Part shown: in pieces, positions 1 to 9,374 of the stretch
Layout: each line of letters begins with the position of its first letter
Numbering within the stretch: the stretch's first letter is position 1
From: Paeniglutamicibacter kerguelensis
GTDB taxonomy: Bacteria > Actinomycetota > Actinomycetes > Actinomycetales > Micrococcaceae
Assembly: GCF_017876535.1 (NCBI RefSeq)
Contig: NZ_JAGIOF010000001.1
Coordinates: forward strand, 2,294,001-2,358,000
Direction of reading: 5' to 3'
Length of the DNA: 64,000 nucleotides
The notes under the pieces: generated by a model
What the model was told of the DNA's origin: nothing
The model's input: the letters and a program-made list of their open reading frames with translations, nothing else
Databases searched by the model: none
Made by a program: the position numbers and the translations under genes

Positions 1-938
1 TGTCCCGCGGCAACGCCCAGGAGATCACGGCAGATGAACCAAAGCCGATCCATCCTTTCCCAATCGGGTTGAGTGCCCGCGGCCCCCAACAGGAAATCGG
101 AAAAGTCCTGCGCTGCCTCACCGATACCGGCGTCCCCGCCGACCTCGCGAAAGGCCTGCAGGGCACGCTCCTCTCCCCTGCCGGCCAGATAGGGCAACAG
201 GTCCCTGATCATCTTGTCGTGCAACGAGGCAAGCAGCGCCCCGCATACGGAATCGGTTCCGCGCATTCCCTGTTCGGCAACGGCGGGGTCGGCATCCAAG
301 AGCCGTGCCCAGCCATCAATGAATCTCACACGCGACGCCGACCCGGAAAAGCCCTCGAGCATTTCCGACACCTGCACACGAACCGCATCCTTGTTGGGCC
401 AGTCGGCAACGCCACCGCCGTCCCACAACTGTTCCTCGGGTGCGGAACCCGCAACCACCATGCGCAGGTGGGTTTCGGTCAGCGCAAGGTCCGGAAGCGC
501 GAACCCCTCCGCCGGACAGCACTCTTCGCTGCGGCAAAAATAGCTGTGCCAACGCTCGGAGCCGACATGCCAGCCGTCGCGCACCTGGATGCCGCCGCGC
601 ATCAATGCGGCCACAAGCTCTTGGAGGAGCTTGTGGCGTGGCGGCCAGTCCGCAGCATTCTCCGGCGACTGCTCGGTGTAGAACGCGACGAACACCGCAT
701 CGGCCTGCGGCACCTTGTGCACCAGGCTAACCAGTTGGCGCACCCAGATGCGCTCGTTGGATGGTTCGTGGTGGCCCGCCGGCAGGTCCACGCGCAACGT
801 GGCCGCCAGTCCCGCCTTTTGCATGATCAGCAAGACCACCGAGTTTCGCGGGTAGAACCCAAGTGCGTGCGGAATGTAGGCGAGCACCTCGTCGGGGCTG
901 GCCAGGGAAAAATTTGATGCCGAGGGTGAAGTAGTCAT
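1..938 (-). CDS. DUF4192 family protein (3' end cut off by window edge)
   Basis: The reading frame opens with ATG at 938 and runs without a stop to base 1, so the C-terminus lies outside the window; 312 codons are visible. The N-terminus (MTTSPSASNFSLASPDEVLAY, then IPHALGFYPRNSVVLLIM) and the later segment WHSYFC followed by SEECCPAEG are hallmarks of the actinobacterial DUF4192 family, whose members have no established function. The paired cysteines of the CCP motif could bind a metal, but that is only a guess. No signal peptide or membrane segment is visible. It lies downstream of the MFS gene on the same strand, with a hairpin in between, so it may be a separate unit. Confidence 0.85.
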   Translation of the reverse strand, partial: MTTSPSASNFSLASPDEVLAYIPHALGFYPRNSVVLLIMQKAGLAATLRVDLPAGHHEPSNERIWVRQLVSLVHKVPQADAVFVAFYTEQSPENAADWPPRHKLLQELVAALMRGGIQVRDGWHVGSERWHSYFCRSEECCPAEGFALPDLALTETHLRMVVAGSAPEEQLWDGGGVADWPNKDAVRVQVSEMLEGFSGSASRVRFIDGWARLLDADPAVAEQGMRGTDSVCGALLASLHDKMIRDLLPYLAGRGEERALQAFREVGGDAGIGEAAQDFSDFLLGAAGTQPDWERMDRLWFICRDLLGVAAG

Positions 939-981
939 GCACCACAGGCTGCGCGTGCCAGCGGTCCGCCGACCGACTTCC

Positions 982-1010
982 GGGGCCGGCTGTGGAACGC
1001 TGCCGGCCCC
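982..1010 (-). terminator. Hairpin downstream of the MFS gene
   Basis: A 9-bp perfect GC-only stem (982-990 with 1002-1010) and an 11-nt loop lie 38 bp after the stop of the minus-strand MFS gene and before the DUF4192 start. No clear T-run follows, as is common for actinobacterial terminators. Confidence 0.5.
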
Positions 1011-1047
1011 GCTCCCTAGCACCGGGCTGTGCGGGACAGTGCGGAGG

Positions 1048-2358
1048 CTAGTTGCCCGGGACGCTCTTTGCCGCACCGCCGGGCAGGGCTTCCTCGCGCA
1101 GCGCCAGGTTGCGGCGCGCCTTGCCCCGGGTGACCAACATGCCGATGACACCGGTGGCGATCACGAGGAACTGGAACGACATGGCCCAGCGGAAGGCGTC
1201 AAGGTTGTACAGCTCGGCGCCTGGCCCGGCGGCCTTTTGCTGGAAATCCAACAGCCAGCCAATCACGTAAACGGATATCAGGGCGGCAAGGAATCCGCCG
1301 ACATTGACGATGCCGGTTGCGGTGCCAATGACATGCGGCGGATTGAAGGTGCGGGCAAAGTCGAACCCGATCATTGAGGCCGGGCCGCCGATGGCCACGA
1401 AGACGATCAGGACGACAAGCATCCACAGGGGCGCCTGGCCGGGCCAAAGGACAACGGCCAGCCAGCTCAATGCGATGCCCAGAATGACGCCGAAGGCGAT
1501 GTTTGATCGCTGGGTCGGATACCGGGCCACAGCTGCACCCAGGATCGGGCCGCAGACCATCGCCACGACCACAAAGATGGACAAAAGACCCGAGGCAAGC
1601 GCCGGGGACAAGCCCTGCCCCGACACAAGGAACGGGTAGCCCCACGTCAGCAGGAAGACGTTGGCCGAGAACTGCGTGGTGAAGTGCGTCCAGAAGCCCA
1701 AGCGGGTGCCGGGTTCCTTCCACGCGTGCGACAGCAGGGCGCGGACCTTGGGTTGGACCGGTCGCGGTCCCGCGGCGCGCGGCCCGTCGCTGACAAGAAG
1801 CACCGCAAGCAGCAACGCCAGGACCGACAGCGCCGCCAGCGAGAGGAACGCGGGGGTCCAACTCCACAGGTGAAGCAGTGCCACGAAGGGGATCAATGAC
1901 AGTAGCTGGCCCAATTGGCCGACCATGCCGGTGACCTGGGTGAGCATCGGGATCCGGTATCCGGAGAACCAGATGGGAAGCAACCGGATCACCGATACAA
2001 AGGTCATGGCATCGCCGGCGCCGACAAAGAACCTTCCGACAAGTCCGGCACCCACCGAGTCGGCCATCGCCAGAAGCAACTGGCCAACCACCATCAGTGC
2101 GGCACCGCCGGTGATCATCGCGCGCGGGCCCCAACGGTCGACCAGCACGCCAACGGGGATCTGCAATCCCGCATAGACGACAAGCTGGACCACGGAGAAG
2201 GTTGCAAGGATCGAGGCAGAAGCGTCAAAGCGCTCGGTTGCTTCAAGCCCCGCGACGCCGAAGCTGGTTCGCTGGGTGACGGCGATCAGGTAGGCCCCGA
2301 CGCTCGCGCCCCAAACCAGCCAGGATCGTGGGGAATCGTGGTGGATCGGCTTGCCCAC
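1048..2358 (-). CDS. Major facilitator superfamily transporter
   Basis: A 436-residue, strongly hydrophobic protein with about twelve membrane segments. After the second predicted segment it carries GVLVDRWGPRA, a good match to MFS motif A (GxLaDrxGrr). The substrate cannot be read from the sequence; the overall pattern is that of nitrate/sugar-phosphate-like or generic drug/metabolite MFS permeases. The GTG start at 2358 overlaps the stop of the upstream PAC2 gene by one base (TAGTG), which points to translational coupling and a shared operon. It would act in the cytoplasmic membrane. The function beyond transport is unassigned. Confidence 0.85.
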   Translation of the reverse strand: MGKPIHHDSPRSWLVWGASVGAYLIAVTQRTSFGVAGLEATERFDASASILATFSVVQLVVYAGLQIPVGVLVDRWGPRAMITGGAALMVVGQLLLAMADSVGAGLVGRFFVGAGDAMTFVSVIRLLPIWFSGYRIPMLTQVTGMVGQLGQLLSLIPFVALLHLWSWTPAFLSLAALSVLALLLAVLLVSDGPRAAGPRPVQPKVRALLSHAWKEPGTRLGFWTHFTTQFSANVFLLTWGYPFLVSGQGLSPALASGLLSIFVVVAMVCGPILGAAVARYPTQRSNIAFGVILGIALSWLAVVLWPGQAPLWMLVVLIVFVAIGGPASMIGFDFARTFNPPHVIGTATGIVNVGGFLAALISVYVIGWLLDFQQKAAGPGAELYNLDAFRWAMSFQFLVIATGVIGMLVTRGKARRNLALREEALPGGAAKSVPGN

Positions 2359-3293
2359 TAGGAATCCGCGGCGGCCGGGCCACCTTGGTCGTCCACGCCC
2401 GAAAGGAACGCCTCGACGGCCATCGCCAATTCATCCCCGTCGGGAACCTCTGCATCGAGGCTCACCAGCAACGAACGCCGCTCCGTTTCGGGGACGTGCT
2501 GGTCGAACCGTTCTTCAAAGCCCGCAACCATTTTCTGCACCTCGGGGCTGCCCGCAACCTGCTCGGCAATCTGCCCTTCAAGCCGGCGGCCCGCTTCACG
2601 CAGCCGGTCGGTGGGCAGGCCCAGGCCCATGGCGGCACCGACATACTCCAGCGCGCCGACGGCAACCTGCGGGTATTCGGCCTCGGAAAGGTAGTGCGGA
2701 ACGTGCATCGAGTAGCCGACCACGTCGCGTGAGGCCTCGATCAACCGCACCTCGATGAGGTTGACCAGGCTCGCCGGGAGTTCCGCGGTGGGCGACCACG
2801 TGGAAATGCCTTCGATGATGTCCTTGCGGTTTCCGTGGGCGGTGACACCCATCTGGCGCGTGTGCGGGACGGGCATCGGCACTGCGCCGAAGGAAACCGT
2901 CAGGCGGACATTCAGCGCCTCGACCAGTGCGACGACTGCCCGAGACACCCGCTCCCAGGCAAGATCGGGTTCGGGGCCGGTCAGGAAAAGGAAATCCTGC
3001 TCCAACCCGTCGGTAAGCAGGTAGAGCTCCAAGCGCGGCGGCTGGTAGGCGGCGAAGTGGTCGCCGAGGAAAGAAATCTGGGGCCGGCGCTCGCGGTAGT
3101 TGATCAGCTGGTCGGTGTCGAAGGAGGCAATCAACCGGGGGTTGAGCGAATCGAGCAATTCGGTGCGCACCTGCGAGAGCACGTGGCCGGCATCGAGATG
3201 GCCGCGCATTCCAATCAGCAGGTCGAGGCCTTGAAATTCCAGGCTATCCAGGTCGACATCTTCGAACCGGACCAGGGATTGGTATTCAAGCAT
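2358..3293 (-). CDS. PAC2 family protein
   Basis: A 311-residue cytoplasmic protein of the PAC2 (proteasome assembly chaperone 2-like) family. Visible family features are an N-terminal LIGMRGHLDAG region, ISFLGDHFAAYQPP and a conserved MPVPHTRQMGVTAHG segment, followed by a helical C-terminal part. Actinobacterial PAC2 proteins are widespread; a role in assembling the Pup proteasome has been suggested by homology, not shown here. An open frame extends upstream to 3398, but the ATG at 3293 is preferred because AAAGGAG lies 8 bp before it. The stop overlaps the GTG of the MFS gene. Confidence 0.85.
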   Translation of the reverse strand: MLEYQSLVRFEDVDLDSLEFQGLDLLIGMRGHLDAGHVLSQVRTELLDSLNPRLIASFDTDQLINYRERRPQISFLGDHFAAYQPPRLELYLLTDGLEQDFLFLTGPEPDLAWERVSRAVVALVEALNVRLTVSFGAVPMPVPHTRQMGVTAHGNRKDIIEGISTWSPTAELPASLVNLIEVRLIEASRDVVGYSMHVPHYLSEAEYPQVAVGALEYVGAAMGLGLPTDRLREAGRRLEGQIAEQVAGSPEVQKMVAGFEERFDQHVPETERRSLLVSLDAEVPDGDELAMAVEAFLSGVDDQGGPAAADS

Positions 3294-3656
3294 TGCCGCT
3301 GCTCCTTTCAGGTTGCTGTCTTGGCGTTCTCCAATGTCACGGGGGAATTCACTTGGACGACGCGCAAGCAAATACCCGAACCCAACAGGAGTGGACATGT
3401 GGACTCGACCAGATTGGATCGATTCCCGTTACAGTGGGGTCAACCAAGGGAATACGTGTTTTCTTCCCGTGACCACCCACAATTCTAGGCCGACTCGGGA
3501 TCAAATGCGGTGTGTGCTCCGTCTCAGGGATACGATCGGTAAAGCCCAATCGGCACCGGGACCACCGAAGACCTTGGGGTCCGGAACCGATAATGCTCCC
3601 CCGAGGTACAGGTACTTTCACTGCACCCACAGAATCTACCGAACAGGAATCGTTTC
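3294..3656. other. Divergent intergenic region between PAC2 and pepA
   Basis: These 363 bp separate the divergent PAC2 and pepA starts and contain no convincing gene. The only structure I see is a spaced dyad, ATTCCC at 3422-3427 and GGGAAT at 3448-3453, which could be an operator serving either direction. I could not pick a convincing -35/-10 pair for either gene. Confidence 0.4.
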
Positions 3657-5171
3657 GTGATCAACTCAAGCGATCTCAAGCTGACCGCCGTTTCCACAGA
3701 CATCAAGCGCATCGGCGCCGGCGCCCTGGTCCTTGGTGTCGTCAAGGGCGCCGACGGCCCGACCCTGGTGGCCTCGCCGTTCAGCCCGAAGGCGACCGCC
3801 TCGCTGCAGGCTTCCCTGAACCTGCTCAATGCCAGTGGCGCCGCAGACGAACTGACCCGCCTGCCGGCAACCGGCGAAACGAAGGCCGAGCTCCTCGCCT
3901 TCATCGGCCTCGGCAGCTTCGAGGAATCCACCCTGACCGAAGAGGCGCTGCGCCGCGCCGCCGGCTCGGCAACCCGCCAGCTTGCCGGCACCTCCAGCGT
4001 GCTGTTTGCCTTGCCGGCCGCAACGGTCGCACAGGCCGGAGCCGTCGCCGAGGGCATCGCCATGGGCGCCTACGACTTCTCGAACCACCGCTCCACCCCG
4101 GCCAAGAAGCTGCCGCTGAGCGAAGCCGTCATCGCCACCGCCGCTTCGGCGGACAAGGGCCTGCCCGCGGCACTGAAGCGCGCGGCCGTCATCGGCCGCG
4201 CAGTGCGCGCAACCCGCGACCTGGTCAACACCGCCCCGAACGTCCTGTTCCCGGAGTCCTTCGCCCAGGAAGTCAAGGACACCGCCAAGGGCCTTGCCCT
4301 GAAGGTCACCGTCATTGACGACAAGAAGCTGGAAAAGGACGGATACGGCGGCTTGACGGGCGTCGGACGCGGTTCGGATCGCGGCCCGCGCCTGGTCAAG
4401 GTCGAGTATTCCCCCGCCAAGGCGACCAAGCACCTGGCCCTCGTCGGCAAGGGCATCACCTTCGACACCGGCGGCATTTCCATCAAGCCGGCAGCCGGCA
4501 TGCACGCCATGAAGAACGACATGGCCGGTGCCGCGACGATCCACCAGGCAATCGTCGCCATTGCCGAACTGGGCCTTCCGGTGAAGATCACCGCATGGCT
4601 GTGCCTCGCGGAGAACATGCCAGGCGGCGGCTCGACCCGTCCGGGCGACGTCATCACCATGTTCGGAGGCAAGACCGTCGAGGTGCTGAACACCGATGCC
4701 GAGGGCCGCCTGGTCATGGCCGACGGCTTGGTTGCGGCCAGCGCGGAAAAGCCCGATGCAATCATCGACGTCGCAACGCTCACCGGCGCCCAGGTCGTGG
4801 CCCTGGGCGTGCGCACGGCGGGCGTCATGGGCGACGAGGCGCTGCGCGATTCCGTGGTTGCCGCCGCGGACCGTGCCGGCGAAGCCGCTTGGGCCATGCC
4901 GATTCCCGAGGAACTGCGCCCGAGCATCGACTCGCAGGTCGCGGACCTGGCCAACATCGGTGAGCGCATGGGCGGCATGATGACCGCCGCCGCGTTCCTG
5001 AACGAGTTCGTCGGCGAGGTTGACGGCGTGAAGATCCCGTGGGCCCACATGGACATCGCCGGACCGGCATTCAACGAGGCCGCTCCCTTCGGCTACACCC
5101 ACAAGAACGCCACTGGATCTTCGGTGCGCACCTTGGTGACGTTTGCCGAGGAAATGGCCGCAGGAAAGTAG
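3657..5171 (+). CDS. pepA: Leucyl aminopeptidase (M17 family)
   Basis: A 504-residue cytosolic di-zinc aminopeptidase that removes N-terminal residues from peptides, typical in length for the M17 family. The signature NTDAEGRL is at residues 345-352, and upstream lies GKGITFDTGGISIKPAAGM, which contains the metal- and substrate-binding residues. The N-terminal half is the less conserved hexamer-forming domain. The start is GTG at 3657, preceded by CAGGAA. It is divergent from the PAC2/MFS operon and upstream of the dihydrolipoyl dehydrogenase gene on the same strand, with 267 bp between them, so co-transcription is uncertain. Confidence 0.95.
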   Translation: MINSSDLKLTAVSTDIKRIGAGALVLGVVKGADGPTLVASPFSPKATASLQASLNLLNASGAADELTRLPATGETKAELLAFIGLGSFEESTLTEEALRRAAGSATRQLAGTSSVLFALPAATVAQAGAVAEGIAMGAYDFSNHRSTPAKKLPLSEAVIATAASADKGLPAALKRAAVIGRAVRATRDLVNTAPNVLFPESFAQEVKDTAKGLALKVTVIDDKKLEKDGYGGLTGVGRGSDRGPRLVKVEYSPAKATKHLALVGKGITFDTGGISIKPAAGMHAMKNDMAGAATIHQAIVAIAELGLPVKITAWLCLAENMPGGGSTRPGDVITMFGGKTVEVLNTDAEGRLVMADGLVAASAEKPDAIIDVATLTGAQVVALGVRTAGVMGDEALRDSVVAAADRAGEAAWAMPIPEELRPSIDSQVADLANIGERMGGMMTAAAFLNEFVGEVDGVKIPWAHMDIAGPAFNEAAPFGYTHKNATGSSVRTLVTFAEEMAAGK

Positions 5172-5347
5172 TCCTGCCTGCACCCATGGAAGAGGCATGC
5201 ACGACGCCGGGGTTTTTCCGGAACTTTTCCGATTGTTCCCGGCGCTGTGTAACCCGTCACAGTTGACGGCAATGTGTATCACGGCAGGTGGCCGAGTACG
5301 TTTCATGGGGCTAAGGTAATTCTGATAGATCACTTGCATTACAGTTT

Positions 5348-5372
5348 CCCGCGCCCGCAACACGGGCGCGGG
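5348..5372 (+). promoter_or_regulatory. Perfect 10-bp hairpin in the lpdA leader
   Basis: CCCGCGCCCG at 5348-5357 pairs exactly with 5363-5372 across a 5-nt loop, 66 bp before the lpdA start. There is no following T-run. It may be the pepA terminator or a 5'-leader structure of lpdA; the sequence does not decide. Confidence 0.4.
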
Positions 5373-5438
5373 GAATCACCCCCACACACCATGGCCGACC
5401 ACCACGTTGGCCACAACTCATAACGAGGGAGCGTTCAC

Positions 5439-6818
5439 GTGGCCGAATCGGCAGCAACGCAAGAATTCGACATCCTCATTCTCGGCGGCGGTTCCGCCGG
5501 CTACTCGGCAGCATTGCGCGCCGTCCAGCTGGGTTTCACCGTCGGCTTGATTGAGAAGGCCAAGCTCGGTGGCACCTGCCTGCACACCGGTTGCATTCCG
5601 ACCAAGGCGTACCTGCACTCGGCTGAATTGGCCGAAAACGCTCGCGAAGGTGCCAAGTACGGCATCAACACCACCCTTGAGTCCATCGACCTCGGCGCCG
5701 TGCGCAGCTACAAGGACGGCATTGTCGCCGGCAAGTACAAGGGCCTGTCGGGTCTGCTGAAGATGAAGAAGGTCACCGTTATCGAAGGTAACGGCCGCCT
5801 GGTTTCCCAGGACACCATCGACGTTGACGGCGTTGCCTACAAGGGCAAGAACATCATCCTTGCCACCGGTTCCGAGTCGAAGACCTTCGGCCTGGAAATC
5901 GGCGGACGCATCCTCACCAGCACCGAAGCCCTGAACATGGACACCCTTCCGAAGAGCGCCATCGTGCTCGGCGGCGGCGTCATCGGCGTTGAATTCGCTT
6001 CCGTATGGAAGTCCTTCGGCGTCGACGTGACCATCGTTGAAGGCCTGCCTTCCCTGGTTCCGAACGAAGATCCCTCGATCATCAAGAACCTGGAGCGTGC
6101 CTTCAAGAAGCGCGGCATCAAGTTCAACACCGGCGTTTTCTTCGAAAAGGTCGAGCAGGACGCCAACGGCGTCAAGGTCTCCCTGGCAGACGGCAAGGTC
6201 CTTGAAGCCGAGATCGTCCTGGTTGCCGTTGGCCGTGGCCCGGTCACCGCCGGCCTGGGCTACGAAGAGCAGGGCATCCCGATGGACCGCGGATTCGTGC
6301 TCATCAACGAGCGCTGCCACACCGGCGTGGGCAACATCTTCGCCATCGGCGACATCGTCCCGGGCGTCCAGCTTGCACACCGCGGCTACCAGCACGGCAT
6401 CTTCGTCGCCGAAGAGATCGCCGGCCTGAACCCGGTTGTCGTCGAGGACATCAACATCCCGAAGGTCACCTTCTGCGAACCGGAAATCGCTTCGGTTGGT
6501 TACTCGGAGCCTGCGGCCAAGGAAAAGTTCGGTGACGACCAGATCGAGGTCACCGAGTACAACCTGGCCGGCAACGGCAAGTCCTCCATCCTGGGCACTT
6601 CCGGCCTGATCAAGATGGTTCGCGTCAAGAACGGCCCGATCGTCGGCGTTCACGGCATCGGCGGCCGCATCGGCGAGCAGATCGGTGAAGCACAGCTCAT
6701 CGTGAACTGGGAAGCCTACCCGGAGGATGTTGCACAGCTCATCCACGCACACCCGACGCAGAACGAATCGCTCGGCGAGGCCGCCATGGCCTTGGCCGGC
6801 AAGCCGCTGCACGGTTAG
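5439..6818 (+). CDS. lpdA: Dihydrolipoyl dehydrogenase (E3)
   Basis: A 459-residue flavoprotein that reoxidises dihydrolipoamide on E2 subunits with NAD+. The order is an FAD-binding GGGSAGYSAALRA segment, the redox disulfide CLHTGC (C47, C52), an NAD-binding GGGVIGVEFASVW, a second FAD contact ending in AIGDI, and the dimerisation domain with the catalytic pair in HPTQNE (H438, E443). The start is GTG at 5439, with a GAGGGAG ribosome-binding site 6 bp upstream. It lies just before the E2 gene, so E3 and E2 of the 2-oxoacid dehydrogenase complexes are encoded together. Confidence 0.97.
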   Translation: MAESAATQEFDILILGGGSAGYSAALRAVQLGFTVGLIEKAKLGGTCLHTGCIPTKAYLHSAELAENAREGAKYGINTTLESIDLGAVRSYKDGIVAGKYKGLSGLLKMKKVTVIEGNGRLVSQDTIDVDGVAYKGKNIILATGSESKTFGLEIGGRILTSTEALNMDTLPKSAIVLGGGVIGVEFASVWKSFGVDVTIVEGLPSLVPNEDPSIIKNLERAFKKRGIKFNTGVFFEKVEQDANGVKVSLADGKVLEAEIVLVAVGRGPVTAGLGYEEQGIPMDRGFVLINERCHTGVGNIFAIGDIVPGVQLAHRGYQHGIFVAEEIAGLNPVVVEDINIPKVTFCEPEIASVGYSEPAAKEKFGDDQIEVTEYNLAGNGKSSILGTSGLIKMVRVKNGPIVGVHGIGGRIGEQIGEAQLIVNWEAYPEDVAQLIHAHPTQNESLGEAAMALAGKPLHG

Positions 6819-6831
6819 TCACAATTACTGG

Positions 6832-6867
6832 ACCGCGCACGCGAACCGAAAGGTACGCGTGCGCGGT
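6832..6867 (+). terminator. Hairpin after lpdA
   Basis: A 12-bp perfect GC-rich stem (6832-6843 with 6856-6867) and a 12-nt loop begin 14 bp after the lpdA stop. It would terminate lpdA or partly insulate the following E2 gene. Confidence 0.55.
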
Positions 6868-6878
6868 GCACTAAACTC

Positions 6879-6923
6879 GGAGGCAACGCCTCCCACGAGA
6901 TGTGCGGGAAACCCGCGGATCTC
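6879..6923 (+). promoter_or_regulatory. Two further hairpins in the E2 gene leader
   Basis: GGAGGC (6879-6884) pairs with GCCTCC (6888-6893). Next, GAGAT (6897-6901) plus GCGGG (6904-6908) pair with CCCGC (6912-6916) plus ATCTC (6919-6923) around an AAA loop. Together with the hairpin at 6832 this makes three consecutive structures in 144 bp. Whether this leader regulates the E2 gene is unknown. Confidence 0.4.
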
Positions 6924-6962
6924 TCGCACACAAAATTTAGTTTTTAGGAGAACGGGAACAAG

Positions 6963-8684
6963 ATGTCTGAAACCGTGAACTTGCCCGCTTTGGGTGAAAG
7001 TGTCACCGAAGGCACCGTTACGCGCTGGCTCAAGCAGGTCGGCGACCGCGTTGAGGTCGACGAGCCGTTGCTGGAAGTTTCGACCGACAAGGTCGACACC
7101 GAGATCCCTTCGCCGGTTGCCGGCGTCATCGAAGAGATCCTCGTCGCAGAAGACGAAACCGCTGATGTTGGAGCCGCCTTGGTTCGCATCGGCGATGGCT
7201 CGGGTTCCGCCGCAGCTCCGGTTGCCGAGGCACCCGCCGCTGTTGAGGCTCCGGCCCCGGCAGCCGCACCGGCCCCGGTTGCAGAGGCTGCCCCGGCAGC
7301 ACCGACTGCCCCTGCCGCGCCGTCATCGGGCACCGAAATCACCCTTCCGGCTTTGGGCGAATCCGTCACCGAAGGCACCGTTACCCGCTGGCTTAAGGCC
7401 GTTGGCGACGACGTCGCAGTCGACGAGCCTTTGCTCGAGGTTTCCACCGACAAGGTCGACACCGAGGTTCCTTCTCCGGTTGCCGGCACCCTGCTGGAAA
7501 TCCGCGTTGCCGAAGACGAGACCGCCGAAGTTGGCGCCGTCCTGGCAATCATCGGTGCAGCAGGCGCAGCCGCACCGGCCGCTCCGGCTCCGGTCGCAGC
7601 ACCGGCACCTGTGGCAGCTCCGGCCCCCGTTGCAGCACCGGTTGCCGCCCCGGCTCCCGTGGCGGCACCGGCACCTGTTGCGGCCCCGGCCGCTCCGGTT
7701 GCAGCTCCGGCCGCCCCTGCTGCCGCTGCACCCGCAGCAGCCACGGGCAACGACGGCTACGTCACCCCGCTGGTACGCCGCTTAGCAAACCAGAACGGTG
7801 TCGACCTGTCCACCGTGACCGGCACCGGCGTTGGCGGCCGCATCCGCAAGCAGGACGTCATCGATGCAGCCGCCGCAGCCAAGACCGTTTCGGCTCCGGC
7901 CGCGGCAGCACCGGCTGCAGCCCCGGCCGCCGCAGCAGCAGCCCCTGTGGTTGCTTCCTCGCTGCGCGGCACCGTCGCCAAGGCTCCTCGCATCCGCCAG
8001 GTCATCGCCCGCCGCATGCGCGAGTCCCTGGACATCTCGACCCAGCTGACCCAGGTGCACGAGGTCGACATGACCCGCATCTTCAAGCTGCGCAACTCGG
8101 CCAAGGACGCCTTCGCGGCAACCAACGGCACCAAGCTCACCTTCCTGCCGTTCATTGCCAAGGCCGTTGCCGAAGCACTGAAGCAGCACCCGAAGCTGAA
8201 CGCCGAGTACAACGAGGACACCCAGGAAATCACCTACCACAACGCCGAACACCTGGCGATTGCGGTGGACACCGACAAGGGCCTTTTGGTTCCGGTTATT
8301 TCCAACGCGGGCGACCTGAACCTTGCCGGCCTGGCCGGCAAGATCGCCGACGTTGCAAACCGCACCCGCACCAACAAGATCGGTCCGGACGAGCTCTCGG
8401 GCGGCACCTTCTCGATCACCAACATCGGTTCGGTTGGCGCACTGTTCGACACCCCGATCATCAACCAGCCACAGGTAGCCATCCTGGGCACCGGTGCGAT
8501 CGTCAAGCGTGCAGTTGTTGTCACCAACGCCGACGGCGATGACACCATTGCCATCCGCCACATGATGTACCTGTCGCTGACCTACGATCACCGTCTGGTC
8601 GACGGCGCCGATGCAGGTCGCTTCCTGCAGACGCTGAAGGCACGCCTTGAAGAAGGCTCCTTCGCAGCCGACCTCGGTCTCTAA
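6963..8684 (+). CDS. sucB: Dihydrolipoamide acyltransferase E2 (2-oxoacid dehydrogenase complex)
   Basis: A 573-residue E2 with two N-terminal lipoyl domains, whose swinging-arm lysines are in STDKVDTE (K43 and K164). They are joined by long Ala/Pro-rich linkers. A peripheral-subunit-binding domain ([15 protein letters not shown], about residues 262-295) and the catalytic core follow; the core ends in DHRLVDG (H543, D547). The family label is succinyltransferase, but in actinobacteria this protein usually serves the pyruvate dehydrogenase complex, and the 2-oxoglutarate-specific core is often fused into the Kgd/OdhA protein; which applies here cannot be read from this window. A TTAGGAG ribosome-binding site precedes the ATG. 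Lipoate for it would come from LipB/LipA, encoded about 3 kb downstream. Confidence 0.93.
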   Translation: MSETVNLPALGESVTEGTVTRWLKQVGDRVEVDEPLLEVSTDKVDTEIPSPVAGVIEEILVAEDETADVGAALVRIGDGSGSAAAPVAEAPAAVEAPAPAAAPAPVAEAAPAAPTAPAAPSSGTEITLPALGESVTEGTVTRWLKAVGDDVAVDEPLLEVSTDKVDTEVPSPVAGTLLEIRVAEDETAEVGAVLAIIGAAGAAAPAAPAPVAAPAPVAAPAPVAAPVAAPAPVAAPAPVAAPAAPVAAPAAPAAAAPAAATGNDGYVTPLVRRLANQNGVDLSTVTGTGVGGRIRKQDVIDAAAAAKTVSAPAAAAPAAAPAAAAAAPVVASSLRGTVAKAPRIRQVIARRMRESLDISTQLTQVHEVDMTRIFKLRNSAKDAFAATNGTKLTFLPFIAKAVAEALKQHPKLNAEYNEDTQEITYHNAEHLAIAVDTDKGLLVPVISNAGDLNLAGLAGKIADVANRTRTNKIGPDELSGGTFSITNIGSVGALFDTPIINQPQVAILGTGAIVKRAVVVTNADGDDTIAIRHMMYLSLTYDHRLVDGADAGRFLQTLKARLEEGSFAADLGL

Positions 8685-8700
8685 GACCTAGGGCTTCGCA

Positions 8701-8739
8701 ACTCGGGGCGGCACTCCAACACGGAGTGCCGCCCCGAGT
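8701..8739 (+). terminator. Strong hairpin terminator after sucB
   Basis: A 17-bp perfect stem (8701-8717 with 8723-8739) and a 5-nt loop, starting 16 bp after the stop codon. No T-run follows. Confidence 0.8.
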
Positions 8740-8802
8740 CGTACCACCATGTCATCGGACACTTTCCTGCATTCCGAGTTCTACGCTGCGTCGAATTTCG
8801 AT

Positions 8803-8808
8803 TAGGCT
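8803..8808 (+). promoter_or_regulatory. Putative -10 element (TAGGCT) for a leaderless transcript
   Basis: TAGGCT ends 6 bp before the ATG at 8815, and no ribosome-binding site is present. This is the spacing expected when transcription starts at the A of the start codon. No clear -35 is visible. Confidence 0.45.
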
Positions 8809-8814
8809 ATGGAC

Positions 8815-9165
8815 ATGACCTTTTTGTATACATTCCTCGTATTCCTGCACATTTTGGGTGCTGCGGCGATCTTCGGCGGCTGGCTCGCCAACTTCAAGAC
8901 CCCGACCGTCACCATTTGGCAGTGGTACGGTGCCATCACCCAGCTGGTGACCGGTCTGCTGCTCGTCGGCTTGGCCGAGATGCAGGGTGCCGAGCTGAAC
9001 CACATCAAGATTGCCGTCAAGCTCCTGTTGGCCATTGGCGTCTTCATTGCGGCACTGTTGGGACGCCGCAAGATCAAGAACGGCCAGGAAGTCCCGACCG
9101 GACTTGCCCACGGCACCGGCGGCACCGCGCTAATCGCTATTGCCGTAGCCGTTCTCTGGGTCTAA
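8815..9165 (+). CDS. Small integral membrane protein
   Basis: A 116-residue protein with four predicted membrane helices: FLYTFLVFLHILGAAAIFGGW, the segment around AITQLVTGLLLVGL, IKIAVKLLLAIGVFIAALLG, and a C-terminal TALIAIAVAVLWV. It resembles the small actinobacterial membrane proteins of unknown function; no catalytic motif is seen. An in-frame ATG two codons earlier (8809) is possible, but 8815 fits the -10 element at 8803 as a leaderless start. It stands alone between the sucB terminator and the OsmC gene. Confidence 0.75.
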   Translation: MTFLYTFLVFLHILGAAAIFGGWLANFKTPTVTIWQWYGAITQLVTGLLLVGLAEMQGAELNHIKIAVKLLLAIGVFIAALLGRRKIKNGQEVPTGLAHGTGGTALIAIAVAVLWV

Positions 9166-9374
9166 TTCCCCGATACGTCGCATGATCCGTTGCGGTGCGT
9201 GCCTTTTGGTGCGCACCGCAACTGCGTTTAACCAGGCATTCGCGTCCCGGCCTTGCATTGCGGATCGGAACCGAACGGCCTTGGAAAACGCTCTTTCGGT
9301 TCCGGGTGCGCGGTCATAGGATGGCACATGGAGCGCAAGCTCCGATTCCTCTGCAAATCCAAGGAGTTGTCACC

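Noticed and set aside
3666..5363. A 565-codon minus-strand frame over pepA
   Set aside because: Antisense to an unmistakable aminopeptidase; no domain or start signal.
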